Shown here piece by piece: positions 8,861 through 18,399 of a stretch of DNA of 64,000 nucleotides. The first letter of the stretch is position 1. Each line of letters starts with the position of its first letter. Source of the DNA: Verrucomicrobium spinosum DSM 4136 = JCM 18804 (GTDB taxonomy: Bacteria; Verrucomicrobiota; Verrucomicrobiia; Verrucomicrobiales; Verrucomicrobiaceae); NCBI RefSeq assembly GCF_000172155.1, contig NZ_ABIZ01000001.1, positions 62,001 to 126,000 on the forward strand, given 5' to 3'. A program made the translations under genes and the position numbers. The notes under the pieces were generated by a model that saw only the letters and a list, made by a program, of their open reading frames with translations, did no database searches and was not told the DNA's origin.

Positions 8861-11125
8861 CTACTTCTCCCTCCCCAGCAACAACCGCAAGCTGTTCAGG
8901 CACACCACCACGGTGCTGCCCTCATGCGCCAGCACCCCCAGCGTCAGCGGCAGCCAGCCAAGAATGGAGGCCAGCGAAGCCAGGGCGATCGCGCCCAAGG
9001 AAATAACCAAGTTCTGCTTGATGACGCGCCGGGCCTTGAGGCTCAGCTCCCGGGCCGTCAGGAGTTTTTCAATGCGGTCCTGCATGAGCACCACGTCGCT
9101 CTGCTCCAGTGCGGCATCGGAGCCGCGTGCACCCATGGCCACGCTGACGTACGCTGCCGCCAGACTGGGGGCGTCGTTCACGCCGTCGCCCACCATGGCC
9201 ACCTTCTCACCGGCATCGGTCATGGCCTTGATGGCGGCGACTTTGTCCTCCGGCTTCAGGCCGGCGCGCACTTCATCCAGGCCGATGTCTTTGGCCACCT
9301 GCTCGGCGGCAGCACGCCGGTCGCCCGTGAGCATGATGGTGCGCACCCCCTCGGCATGCAGGCGTTCCAGCACGCCTTTGCTGCCCTGCCGGATGGTGTC
9401 CTGCAGAAGGATCCGGCCCACGCCCTGAGGGCTGAGCACCCATACTTCGGAGTAACCCAGCGGGGTGTCTGGGATCTTGTCCAGCCATTGGGCAAAATCG
9501 CCCTGCTCCATGAGCTCGCGCCGACCCACATAGCAGATCTCTCCGTTGACCCGGCCACGCAGGCCCGCTCCGGTGAGCCGCTGGAATTCTGTGACTGGAT
9601 AAGGCTCCAAGCCCAGGCTCTTGCCATGCGTGGTGATGGCGCGGGAAATGGGATGGTTTGACTGGCCGTCCAGGGTGAAGGCAAGGCGGGCCACCTCCGT
9701 CTCACGACCAGGTGGGAAGCTCTCCACGTTGGTCACGCGGAGTTCGCCCTCTGTGAGCGTTCCCGTCTTGTCCATGGCCACCACATTCACCTCAGCCAGT
9801 TTCTCGATGGCGGCGCCTCCGCGGAAGAGGATGCCATGGCGGGCACCCCAGGCGATCGCGGCCAGGATGGCAGAGGGAATGCTCAACGCCAGGGCGCAGG
9901 GGGACATCACCACCAGCAGGGTCATGGCCCGGTAGAAGGCGGACTTCTCTTCGCCAATATTCTGGAAAGGAGGTTTACCCATTCCCAGCCACCAGATGAA
10001 GAACATCGTCGCGGTAATGCCCATCACCAGCCAGGTGTAGCGGGTGCCGAATTTGTCCGTAAAACGCTCGCTGGGTGCGCGCAGATGCTGGGCGTGCTGG
10101 ATGAGGGCGATGATTTTTTGGAGGGAACTCTGCTCCGCACGCCGCTCCACCTTCACCTTTACCACACCCCAGAGGTTCAGAGTCCCGCTGTACACTTGAG
10201 CGCCCTTCTGCTTGCCGACCGGCACGGATTCACCGGTAAGGTTGGATTCGTCTGCAGCGGTTTCGCCTTCCTGAACGGAGCCATCCACGGCGAAGAGTTC
10301 ATCGGGCCGCACTTGGAGCACCTCGCCAGGTTGAAGGGAGGCCACTGGGCGATCTTCCGTCTTGCCATCGGGCAGAACCACGCGCGCCATCTTGGGGGCA
10401 GCTTTGGTCAGCGCGTTGATCTCCCGGTGCGTGCGATGCAGCGCGTAGTGCTCCAGTGCGCCAGAAAGGGAGAACAGGAAGAGCAGCAGTGCCCCCTCAT
10501 GCCAGGCACCAATCGCCATGGCCCCCACGGCCACGGCCAGCATGAGGAAATGGATGTCGAGCTGCCCCTTGAGGACTTTGCCGGAGGCATCCTTGGCGGC
10601 GTCCCAGCCACCGGCCAGGATCGACACGAAATAACAAGCGATCCAGAAAGCCCTGGGTACGCCGGTATGCTCCAGAGTCCAACCCGCGACCAGTGCCACA
10701 CCGCAGATGCCGGCCTGCCACGCCAGGGCCTGCCACTCCTCGCGGCTGTGGTCTTCCAGCTCATCGGGCTCCGGCCAGGAGAACTCGCGCCACTTCCAGA
10801 ATCTTGGTGCGGTGGGGCAGCTGGGCTTTTCAATAAGCACCGCATCATCCGGCAGATGGCGCACCTGGAGGGAGAAGGAGCGACCGGGCGGCAGGGTGCC
10901 GTTGGGTTCGCCATGGGCAGACCACTGGGCATCCAGCTCCCGGAGCACTTCGTTCAGCCGGTCCGTCAGGGCCGCCGTATCCACGGTGCCCAGGGTGGCC
11001 AGGCTCACCTTGCGCTGTTCTGGATGAAGCAGGATGGCCTCCACTCCATGCTCGTTGGCGAGAAACTCTGCCAGACCGTCCATCCAGGTGACGGGCGGGA
11101 GCGTGGAGGGGGAGGCGTCGGACAT
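8861..11125 (-). CDS. P1B-type heavy-metal translocating ATPase, P1B-4 subgroup
   Basis: 754 residues from the ATG at 11125 (MSDASPSTLPP). The open frame reaches 11263, but the extra residues look untranslated. P-type ATPase landmarks are present: phosphorylation motif DKTGTLTEGE, HP motif SNHPISRAI and hinge GDGVNDAPSLA. The transmembrane metal site reads SPC (VMSPCALALS) rather than CPC, and the last helix carries HEGST. SPC with HEG(G/S)T is the signature of P1B-4 pumps (CoaT/CtpD type), which export Co, Zn, Fe or Cd. The N terminus (about 12-70) looks like an HMA-type fold but lacks the CxxC metal motif. It is an inner-membrane efflux pump; no metal regulator is adjacent. Confidence 0.93.
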   Translation of the reverse strand: MSDASPSTLPPVTWMDGLAEFLANEHGVEAILLHPEQRKVSLATLGTVDTAALTDRLNEVLRELDAQWSAHGEPNGTLPPGRSFSLQVRHLPDDAVLIEKPSCPTAPRFWKWREFSWPEPDELEDHSREEWQALAWQAGICGVALVAGWTLEHTGVPRAFWIACYFVSILAGGWDAAKDASGKVLKGQLDIHFLMLAVAVGAMAIGAWHEGALLLFLFSLSGALEHYALHRTHREINALTKAAPKMARVVLPDGKTEDRPVASLQPGEVLQVRPDELFAVDGSVQEGETAADESNLTGESVPVGKQKGAQVYSGTLNLWGVVKVKVERRAEQSSLQKIIALIQHAQHLRAPSERFTDKFGTRYTWLVMGITATMFFIWWLGMGKPPFQNIGEEKSAFYRAMTLLVVMSPCALALSIPSAILAAIAWGARHGILFRGGAAIEKLAEVNVVAMDKTGTLTEGELRVTNVESFPPGRETEVARLAFTLDGQSNHPISRAITTHGKSLGLEPYPVTEFQRLTGAGLRGRVNGEICYVGRRELMEQGDFAQWLDKIPDTPLGYSEVWVLSPQGVGRILLQDTIRQGSKGVLERLHAEGVRTIMLTGDRRAAAEQVAKDIGLDEVRAGLKPEDKVAAIKAMTDAGEKVAMVGDGVNDAPSLAAAYVSVAMGARGSDAALEQSDVVLMQDRIEKLLTARELSLKARRVIKQNLVISLGAIALASLASILGWLPLTLGVLAHEGSTVVVCLNSLRLLLGREK

Positions 11126-11222
11126 GGACGGGTGAAAATGCACGGGCTTCAGAGGATTGGCAACCTCAAGGCCCCGGCAGAGCTGCTTACGCGTCTGCCG
11201 CTTGATCTGCGGCACTCGTGAA

Positions 11223-12593
11223 TCAGCGAATCGCCTCGATCTTGAGGCTCTTCCCTTTCTCACGGGATTGACTGCCCAGTTCGAAGCGCAGCAGTCTGCA
11301 TGAAACCTGACGTGGATCCTGCTCGGAAATCTTGAATGATGACTTGGCTCGCAAAGTGATCCGTTGATCGGTATTCCGCAGAGGTGGGAAGATGCTGAGA
11401 GTTTGAACGCCGCAGCGCAACTTCACCTCACCCAATGAAGCTCCTTCTGCAAAGATCTCAACGATCTGCTGCTGGACGTTTGACCAAGCAGGGAATTGAA
11501 GCGTGAGGTGAAGGGACGGCTGTTTCAGCGTCGCGGGAATAAAAAGGGACGCGGTGTCGTGGAGCCAGCCGTCTTCTGCAATGCCCTCGGGCAACCATGG
11601 GTGAAGCCTGTCCCGCTGGACGTTCTGTGAAAAGTCGAGGCCGGATCCGCGTTGGGCCAGAAGGAGCCTGTGGGCGACGCGGTAGAATCTGCGCAGCCTC
11701 CACGCAAAGCGGAAGCAGCGGTATCCTGCAAGCTGGCGTGCGAGCTTCTGTTGTTTCACAAAACCGCCTGGGACGGGGGGAAAAGGGGACAGGGCCAGCG
11801 CTGCCTGAGCCCGGGGGTTTTGGACGGTTGGATCGGTGTCAAACTTGCTATGATTGCCCTGGAACTCCTGCCGGTGGCCGGCTGTCTCCCGGTAGAAGTA
11901 CTGGCAGCCACATAGCACAGAGAGGGGGAAGCTGCTTGCGAATGAATTGCTGCACGCGTAGCGGAACTGGCGGCAGAGATCATAAAACCGCAGGAGAAAC
12001 AGACTGTCGTACAGATGTCCGCAGGACACGACTTGCAGGCCGCGCGATTCATAGATCGTGTGCTTGTGCTGCTGATAGTCCGCCCAGTACAGGTTTACCA
12101 CCACTGGATGGTATTCTTGCGGCAGGGCACTCAACCAGTCTGCAAATTCGTCGTGGTCAAAGTCCCTCCGGATGGTTTTGGTCGATTTGTGAGGGAAGAC
12201 AATGGTTCCCCGCCTGGGTCCGGTGCCACGGCCATGTTTGCGATGGTAGAGGCGTATGGCGTACAGAAGGGGAAAACCGATGGGGTAAGCTGCTGGCATA
12301 CCGGCAGCTTCATAGGTCTTGGCGCGTTCCGGGGTGGTGGACAGGAACACAGGGAGGCCATCCACGATGTCCCTCTGGTGAATCGTATCCACTTCATAGG
12401 GCACAAAGTGCTCCACAGCGAAGGGCAGGGGCGAGCCCTTCGGCAGGCCCGCGTATTCCCTGATGATGTCACCGATGCCGTAGAACGAGTTCCCGACGTT
12501 GTACTCCAGCGGGGTCGTTTCGGGTGGTTTGCAAATGAGTTCCGGCCGGTCCTGCAAGTACAGAAACTCGAAGCTGTTCTGAGAAGGGGTCAT
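11223..12593 (-). CDS. Unknown protein of a surface-glycan-type cluster
   Basis: 456 residues from the ATG at 12593 (MTPSQNSFEF). I do not recognise the N-terminal 300 residues. They contain aromatic- and histidine-rich segments (AVEHFVPYEVDTIHQRD, VVVNLYWADYQQHKHTIYESRG) and resemble a GT-B-like capsule enzyme in general composition only. The C-terminal 100 residues (DGWLHDTASLFIPA... through ISEQDPRQVSCRLL) resemble a beta-sandwich domain often attached to glycan-modifying proteins. A similar domain ends the 2OG-oxygenase-like protein at 14380-16962, linking the two genes. It ends 97 bases upstream of the metal ATPase start and follows the radical SAM gene by 14 bases, so it is in operon with the latter. 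Confidence 0.6.
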   Translation of the reverse strand: MTPSQNSFEFLYLQDRPELICKPPETTPLEYNVGNSFYGIGDIIREYAGLPKGSPLPFAVEHFVPYEVDTIHQRDIVDGLPVFLSTTPERAKTYEAAGMPAAYPIGFPLLYAIRLYHRKHGRGTGPRRGTIVFPHKSTKTIRRDFDHDEFADWLSALPQEYHPVVVNLYWADYQQHKHTIYESRGLQVVSCGHLYDSLFLLRFYDLCRQFRYACSNSFASSFPLSVLCGCQYFYRETAGHRQEFQGNHSKFDTDPTVQNPRAQAALALSPFPPVPGGFVKQQKLARQLAGYRCFRFAWRLRRFYRVAHRLLLAQRGSGLDFSQNVQRDRLHPWLPEGIAEDGWLHDTASLFIPATLKQPSLHLTLQFPAWSNVQQQIVEIFAEGASLGEVKLRCGVQTLSIFPPLRNTDQRITLRAKSSFKISEQDPRQVSCRLLRFELGSQSREKGKSLKIEAIR

Positions 12594-12607
12594 TTGAAGA
12601 CGGGAGA

Positions 12608-13570
12608 CTAGCTGGCTTGGAGCTCCGGCCTGTCTTCGTAGTGTTGGTTCCATGCGGCGGCATGCTCCCGGCCCATCAGAGTTCCATCGATGTCGCAACC
12701 TGAGCAGGGCTGGTGCGAACGGTCTCCAGCGAGCAGAGCCTTGCGGACCTTGTCCATGTGATGGCTGGACCAGATATCCAGCAGACCTCTTGCTCCTACT
12801 GTTCCGCAGGCGGAGACTTTGCCCCAGTCATTGCAGCAGAGGAGAACTGTGCCGTCATACTCCACGAAGAGGCTGTAATGTGGGTAGTAGCAGGCGTGGC
12901 TTTTCGGGGCGGTCAGCTTTTCCCTGCCCAGATAGCTGAGATCCACAGTGCCCGCGCGGTTGGAGAGTGTCAGGCCGTGATGTTCCTCTGGAGACTTGTA
13001 GCGGATCCGGAGCAGCATCTGGTCCGGCCGCAACTGCGCTTCCGCCCTGAGGGAGTCAAACTTCAGGAGCTGACTTTCATTGTCATACAGGCTCAGGACA
13101 AGGACATGCAGGCCTGCGTCAAAAAGGTCACGGGCCAATCCTGCTGTTAGCCGGTCCCCGTTGGAAACCATTTCAATGCGGGCATGGGGCAGCACTCGAT
13201 GGATGGTACCGACGATTTCACGTATCCTTGGATGCAGCAGGGGTTCGCCGAAGCCCGAGAGGCTTACGGTGCCCTTCCAGCCGGCTTGCGCAAGTTCATC
13301 GAGCATGCCGTGGAGAAGCGCATCGCTCATATGCTCGTTCACATTGGGAAAGAACGATGCGTCTGAGCGGGGGCAGAACCGGCACTTTCTATTGCAAAGA
13401 CCTGTCAGGCTCAGTTCCAGTTTGGCAAACAATGGCACCCTGGTCCGCGCGTCGTGCTGCAACTGGCTCGCGAAGATGGTCTCCTTTCGCTGAATGTTGG
13501 GATCAATGCCGCGCGCATCAGTGCTAAGCACCCCTTTTACTTGGGAGGGATTTACAGAGGTGGGGTTCAC
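12608..13570 (-). CDS. Radical SAM protein with SPASM-type C terminus
   Basis: 320 residues if translation starts at the GTG at 13570, which overlaps the TGA of the upstream glycosyltransferase gene (GTGA). This overlap is the main reason for choosing it; a GTG near 13531 is an alternative. The radical SAM cluster motif is C59-x3-C63-x2-C66 (CNRKCRFC), followed by GFGEPLLHP, the SAM-binding GGE-like motif. The C-terminal part carries further cysteines (YDGTVLLCCNDWG and PCSGCDIDG), the pattern of a SPASM auxiliary-cluster domain. Such proteins modify peptides, sugars or other small substrates by radical chemistry. The product here is unknown; its location between glycan-type genes suggests sugar or surface-polymer modification. 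Confidence 0.8.
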   Translation of the reverse strand: MNPTSVNPSQVKGVLSTDARGIDPNIQRKETIFASQLQHDARTRVPLFAKLELSLTGLCNRKCRFCPRSDASFFPNVNEHMSDALLHGMLDELAQAGWKGTVSLSGFGEPLLHPRIREIVGTIHRVLPHARIEMVSNGDRLTAGLARDLFDAGLHVLVLSLYDNESQLLKFDSLRAEAQLRPDQMLLRIRYKSPEEHHGLTLSNRAGTVDLSYLGREKLTAPKSHACYYPHYSLFVEYDGTVLLCCNDWGKVSACGTVGARGLLDIWSSHHMDKVRKALLAGDRSHQPCSGCDIDGTLMGREHAAAWNQHYEDRPELQAS

Positions 13571-14256
13571 GGAGCTGGCTTTGAGAGGGGCAGGGTCATG
13601 GTGGCGAACTCCCGGTGCCAGACATCGGCGTAACCGCATTCCGCGTAATCCTGGAACCAGGGGCCGCCGCTGGTGAAATGCAGGCATGACAGCTCGCTCT
13701 CCGGCAGGGGAGGGTCGTAGTCCACGAGGTGGTTCCACCGGTGGGGAATCTCCCCTATCAGGTGCTCTCCCTCCAGCCAGTGGAATCGATGAAGATCCAG
13801 GCCTGACGCCTGGTTGACGTACTCAGGGGTCAGGGCCGTGCAGCGTGCGCAGTTCATGAGCATCACGCTGCTCCAGTTCTTCTTGGGATAGGTTGATTGG
13901 GGCTGTCCGAGGAACTTGGTTGTTTCCCGAGGCCGATGGTCATGCTTCACGACCTGCACCGCAAACGATTCGTCCCGCAGCGCCCAGAGTCGGGCAATGT
14001 CATCCAGCACCAGGGTATCGCAGTCAACAAAGACGGCCCAGCCCTGGTAGTCACACAGCCAGGGAACGAGGAAACGCGAAAAAGAGAATTCGGTGGACTG
14101 TCTGGCGTCCTGGGGGCGGGTGAACACGCCCTGCAGGTGCTGCAACGAAACCGGGGCGATGGAAACTGGCCTGGATGACCGGGAGGAAATCGTATGGGCG
14201 GAGACGTGCCATGCAACCGTCTCGCGTGAATCATAGCCAACGAACACTCGGATCAC
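13567..14256 (-). CDS. GT8-like glycosyltransferase
   Basis: 229 residues from the GTG at 14256, giving MIRVFVGYDSRETVAW; the family normally begins at this VFVGYDSRE segment. A longer open frame continues upstream but has no family similarity. The metal-binding DxD motif is visible in AVFVDCDTLVLDD, preceded by FSRFLVPWLCDYQGW. A third conserved block is SVMLMNCARCTAL. These features fit small bacterial GT-A glycosyltransferases related to family 8. Its stop overlaps the start of the radical SAM gene by four bases, so the two are translationally coupled. It is divergent from the tandem oxygenase-like gene. Confidence 0.78.
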   Translation of the reverse strand: MIRVFVGYDSRETVAWHVSAHTISSRSSRPVSIAPVSLQHLQGVFTRPQDARQSTEFSFSRFLVPWLCDYQGWAVFVDCDTLVLDDIARLWALRDESFAVQVVKHDHRPRETTKFLGQPQSTYPKKNWSSVMLMNCARCTALTPEYVNQASGLDLHRFHWLEGEHLIGEIPHRWNHLVDYDPPLPESELSCLHFTSGGPWFQDYAECGYADVWHREFATMTLPLSKPAP

Positions 14257-14379
14257 AATGACAGGCAGGTGGGCGGTATGGGCTCTTGGAGGAAGCCGCA
14301 ACACGCAGCGGAGTGGTCGCCGCTGGCGTGCAGATGGCTTTTGCAGTATGAAGATGGATAGTCTAAAGGCAAACGTGTC
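14257..14379. promoter_or_regulatory. Divergent intergenic region of the glycan-type cluster
   Basis: The 123 bases between the minus-strand glycosyltransferase and the plus-strand oxygenase-like gene must contain both promoters if the starts are right. No clear sigma-70 consensus was found, so this is a positional inference. Confidence 0.35.
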
Positions 14380-16962
14380 ATGAGGGAAATATTCGCAAAG
14401 CTGGCGGAGGCTGAGGTTCACCTGGAGCCTTTTCCGCATGTCATCATCGAAGACGTGCTCGACGCGCAAACTTGCGCAGCCCTGCTGCGCGAGATGCCCC
14501 CCATGGAGGTGCTGACACGTGGCGAGGCACCCCGGAGCAATCATCGGTTTTCGCTTTCTGCTGCTACAGCGCTGGAAGACCCTCGTGTCTCTGCTGTGTG
14601 GAAGGAATTGATGCGTGAAGGAATTTCCCAAGAATTTCTTCAAGCGGTCATTCAGAAGTTTTCCAGCCACATCCGCCGTGAACATCCTCATTTCGAGACA
14701 TCGTTTGGGCCCTTGGAGAATCTGGAAGTCATCCACCGCCGGCACAAGGACCGCCCTATTCATGCTGTGGGTTTGGATGTGCAGATCGCCGTGAACACTC
14801 CAGCCCTTTCTCCCGGGACCACGGTGCGGGGCGGTCACATCGACAAGCCAGACAAGATCTTCACGGGCTTGCTCTACCTCCGGCATCAGGAGGATGAGTC
14901 CACCGGGGCGGACTTGGAGTTCCATGAGATTCTGCCTGGAGAAGTCGTTTTTGGCCGCAGTTACTCGCTGCCTGGCAGCCGGGTTCGCACGGTCCGGACC
15001 GTTCCGTATCGGAACAACACGCTGGTTTTGTTTCTCAATACCCCTCGTTCCGTCCATGGAGTGACGGCTCGCAGCATAGCGGCCTGGCCCCGCTATCACA
15101 TCAACATCGTGGGGGAGATGAGGGAACCAGTCTTCACGGTGAAGCTGGATTCTACGGTTGAACCCCCGCCTTCATCGGCCTCCGCTCCGCCTCCCAGGTT
15201 GAAGATGGAGCCCTTGTTCGCCCGGTGCGTCGGCGTGGGGCCGCTTGAGCCGCACCCCTTTCCCATGGTGGTGCTGGAGAAAGCGCTTCCAGAGAGCCTG
15301 TATCGTGAACTCGAATTGGCGCTACCCAAATGTTTGAAGGAATCCGCGATGATGCGGATCTTTGAACCGGGCCTGAATGCCAACCACTACCCAATGGGGA
15401 AGACAGCGACGCTCCAGCATTCTCTGCCGGACAACACCAAAGCTGCCCGCACAGCCCGCGACCTTCTAGCGGACCCCGAATTGCCGCAAGTCTGGCGGGA
15501 CTTTATCGAAGCCAATCTCAGCCAGGAAGCGCTGTCCGCCTGCCTACAGAGATTTGGAGCGGCAATACTCCAGGAGTATCCAGACTTCGAGCGACGCTTC
15601 GGGCCGTTGAGCAGCCTCCGGGCCCGGCGCAGGGGCATTGATCCTGCTGGACCCGGCGACGTGGAACTGGATGTCCTCGTCGGAGCGCAGACCGCAGTGG
15701 CGGGTGAGGCTTGCGCTCAGCGGGGGGCGCACCTCAAAAAGAACAACAAGGTGATTGAATGCTACCTCTATTTCCGGCCAGATGAAGACGATGGGCAGGA
15801 CGGTGCGCATGAGTTCTTTGCCATCAAAGAGCCGGGTTCGCTGACGTTTGGTGCGGGCTGGCAGGTGGACCGAGACAAAGTGAAGGTGGCCCGCTCGGTC
15901 CCATCCCGCGGAAACACGATGGTGGCCTGGGTAAATACTGCGCGGTCCATCCAGCAGGTGGCTCCCAGAAACCCCACGCCTTTTGCCCTGCCTTTTGTTG
16001 AATTGCTGGTTCAACTGCCGGAGCCGCTTTTCGAGGTGGACCGTCTTCCCGCCCTTGTTGATGGAGGGGTGCCCGAGGAGGCTATGGGAACGCAGCAGCC
16101 CCCGGACAAGGACACCCAATTCAAATCCGGCTGGCATTCGCCAGAGCGCGATGGTGGTGGGCTCTTCCAGTGGATGGGGCCGGGCACACCTTCCGTCATT
16201 GAGGTGCCCTGGCCTCATTCGCCGGGGCCGGGGTTGCTTCAGCTCGACATCCGCCATGCCCTGACGCCGGAGGCTGCCTCCTCCTTGGACGTCCAGGTCA
16301 ACGGGGAAAGGGTCCCGATGAAGCTTCGCCCGCAGGAGAACGGGCTTCGCGCCGAGGGGAAAATCATTTCGAGCGTGCTGCAAAATCAAAAGCTTGAAAA
16401 CAGGGCCGTCATTGAACTCAGGCTGCCGGAGTTGGGCCGCCCCTCCGACGTCAACCCAAGCAGTGCCGATTCCAGGCTTGTCGGCCTGGCCATTGGGAAA
16501 GTCTCGCTGACGCCGGACGCGTCTGCGATCAAACAGGGCAAGGACATGGCCATGCGGGAGTTCTTGTTTGAAATTCCGCTCTTGGGGCTTGGGGAAAACG
16601 CTTTCGAGGGGGAGGGACTGTCATGGTTCCGCTGGGCGAGTGCGAGCCAGGATTGGTGGATTGACGTCCACCGCCATGCGGACGGTGGGGCCCGTTTGCT
16701 CTGTCGGCTCACGGCTTTTGGTTCTGACAAAGACACGTTGCCTCTGCAAGTGGTTGCCAATGGTCACACGCTGGCACTGAGTTACAAAGGAGAAGGGGGA
16801 GTGACCACGCTGGAGGGGCATATTCCCACGCAGCTTCTCGCAAAACGGCCAGGGAGTCTTCAATTGAAGTTTCACACGCGAGGGAAGTCTCCCCGGAGCG
16901 CCGCAGCAGGTGCCTGTTCGCGTGGGTTTTGGCAAAGCCTGAAACGCGGGTTCAGGCGGTGA
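14380..16962 (+). CDS. Tandem 2OG-Fe(II) oxygenase-like protein with degenerate second copy
   Basis: 860 residues in three parts. Residues about 1-255 form a 2OG-Fe(II) oxygenase-like domain with H153-x-D155 (GGHIDKPDK), distal H226 (RSVHGVTA) and a following RYHINI arginine. Residues about 285-560 are a second copy with the same order of blocks (HPFPMVVLEK, FGPLSSLRAR, RGAHLKKNNK, TARSIQQVAP). The aspartate is replaced by lysine (H451-L-K453) and the distal histidine by glutamine, so this copy should not bind iron. Residues about 590-860 are a beta-rich domain resembling the C terminus of the 11223-12593 protein. The first copy may hydroxylate a sugar or peptide, and the second may act as a scaffold. 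No signal peptide is seen. Confidence 0.75.
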   Translation: MREIFAKLAEAEVHLEPFPHVIIEDVLDAQTCAALLREMPPMEVLTRGEAPRSNHRFSLSAATALEDPRVSAVWKELMREGISQEFLQAVIQKFSSHIRREHPHFETSFGPLENLEVIHRRHKDRPIHAVGLDVQIAVNTPALSPGTTVRGGHIDKPDKIFTGLLYLRHQEDESTGADLEFHEILPGEVVFGRSYSLPGSRVRTVRTVPYRNNTLVLFLNTPRSVHGVTARSIAAWPRYHINIVGEMREPVFTVKLDSTVEPPPSSASAPPPRLKMEPLFARCVGVGPLEPHPFPMVVLEKALPESLYRELELALPKCLKESAMMRIFEPGLNANHYPMGKTATLQHSLPDNTKAARTARDLLADPELPQVWRDFIEANLSQEALSACLQRFGAAILQEYPDFERRFGPLSSLRARRRGIDPAGPGDVELDVLVGAQTAVAGEACAQRGAHLKKNNKVIECYLYFRPDEDDGQDGAHEFFAIKEPGSLTFGAGWQVDRDKVKVARSVPSRGNTMVAWVNTARSIQQVAPRNPTPFALPFVELLVQLPEPLFEVDRLPALVDGGVPEEAMGTQQPPDKDTQFKSGWHSPERDGGGLFQWMGPGTPSVIEVPWPHSPGPGLLQLDIRHALTPEAASSLDVQVNGERVPMKLRPQENGLRAEGKIISSVLQNQKLENRAVIELRLPELGRPSDVNPSSADSRLVGLAIGKVSLTPDASAIKQGKDMAMREFLFEIPLLGLGENAFEGEGLSWFRWASASQDWWIDVHRHADGGARLLCRLTAFGSDKDTLPLQVVANGHTLALSYKGEGGVTTLEGHIPTQLLAKRPGSLQLKFHTRGKSPRSAAAGACSRGFWQSLKRGFRR

Positions 16963-17133
16963 GTTACGTCGGCCCGGACAAGGATGGGGGGCCTCCGGGC
17001 TCCGGGGAGTCTCCGTCGGGCGGAGCCGCAGTGCTCGAACGGCGTTCCGCCGTTTCCTTCGACTTTTCCCCGGAATCGGTTACGCTGCGTGTCCGGCATC
17101 TTTCTTGCCAGCGTCTATTTGCCCATCCCTGCC

Positions 17134-18261
17134 ATGTCTGCCACGCCCACCCCTCTGCCTTCGCTCCTCGGCCTCCAAACGGCCGAGCTGGGCGCGATTT
17201 TGACAGAGCTGGGGGAAAAGCCCTACCGGGTGAAACAGGTGCAGGAATGGGTGTTCCAGAAGCGGGTGGAGTCGTTCGATGCCATGTCGAACCTTTCGAA
17301 ACCGTTGCAGGAGGCGCTGGCCACCCGACTCACGCTCCGTAGCATGACCTACGCCCGGGTGGAAGGCTCGGAGGACACCACGCGGAAGTTCCTTTTCAAG
17401 CTATACGACGGTCGCTTCATCGAGACGGTGCTCATCCCCGCCTCGCCCTCGCTCTATGGCGAGCGGTCTGACCGGCGCACGCTGTGCGTCTCCTCCCAGG
17501 TGGGCTGTGCTTATGACTGCAAGTTCTGCGCGAGCGGTCTGGCCGGTTTTACCCGGAACCTGACCGCCGGGGAGATCGTGGAGCAGATCCTGCAAGTCGA
17601 GAAGCTGGCTGGGGCACGGGTGGACAACCTGGTTTTCATGGGCATGGGCGAGCCTCTGGCCAACCTCACCAACGTGATGCGCGCCATCGAGGTGCTGAAC
17701 GCCCAGTGGGGCGTGAACATCGGGGCCCGACACATGACCGTGAGCACCAGCGGACTGGCCCCGCAGATCCACAAGCTGGCGGATTTCCCGCTACAGGTGC
17801 GCCTGGCCATCTCCCTGCATGGGGCGAGCAACGAGGTGCGCAACCAAATCATGCCCGTGAATCGCAAGTACCCGCTGGAGGAGCTCTTCCCCGCGCTGGA
17901 GTACTGGAACTCGAAGAAGAAGCAACGGCTCACCTTTGAGTTCATCCTCATCGACGGGGTGAACGATTCTCTTGAACAAGCGCGCCTGCTGGGTGAGCAC
18001 GCCTCACGTCTGGACGCGAAGGTCAACCTCATCCCCTACAACACCGTCGAGGGCCTGCAATGGAAGCGGCCGAGCGAACGTCGCCAGGACACCTTCCGCG
18101 ATATCGTGGCCTCTCATGATGTGATGACCACGCTGCGCCGCGAAAAGGGGCATGACATCGCCGCCGCCTGCGGGCAGCTCCGCCTGAAACAGGAGACGGA
18201 GGAGGGCATCATCACCAGCCCTGTGCCGGAGAAGCGGAAGACGATTTCGTCGGGGGCTTAG
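17134..18261 (+). CDS. rlmN: 23S rRNA (adenine-2503-C2)-methyltransferase RlmN
   Basis: 375 residues from the ATG at 17134 (MSATPTPLPSLLG); the frame is open further upstream, but the extra residues have no family similarity. The radical SAM motif CAYDCKFC is near residue 125. The conserved segments VFMGMGEPLAN, SLHGASNEVRNQIMP and INPYN-like VNLIPYN are present, as is the methyl-carrying cysteine in the C-terminal HDIAAACGQL. The enzyme methylates C2 of A2503 in 23S rRNA and of A37 in some tRNAs, using two SAM molecules through a methyl-cysteine intermediate. It is a housekeeping gene with no obvious operon partner. Confidence 0.97.
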   Translation: MSATPTPLPSLLGLQTAELGAILTELGEKPYRVKQVQEWVFQKRVESFDAMSNLSKPLQEALATRLTLRSMTYARVEGSEDTTRKFLFKLYDGRFIETVLIPASPSLYGERSDRRTLCVSSQVGCAYDCKFCASGLAGFTRNLTAGEIVEQILQVEKLAGARVDNLVFMGMGEPLANLTNVMRAIEVLNAQWGVNIGARHMTVSTSGLAPQIHKLADFPLQVRLAISLHGASNEVRNQIMPVNRKYPLEELFPALEYWNSKKKQRLTFEFILIDGVNDSLEQARLLGEHASRLDAKVNLIPYNTVEGLQWKRPSERRQDTFRDIVASHDVMTTLRREKGHDIAAACGQLRLKQETEEGIITSPVPEKRKTISSGA

Positions 18262-18399
18262 ACCGGTGCGACACCAGGGCATTTGCTCTGTGGTGCATCA
18301 AATCGGGTCCCACCCGGTTGAAGAAGGCCATGTGAGATGACGTAGTGCCCATGTGGCGGCGTGCCACACGGTCCTGTCGATCCTCAGCTTCCGCAACCT

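Noticed and set aside
18265-18300. Possible terminator after rlmN
   Set aside because: The candidate stem needs several bulges and there is no T-tract.
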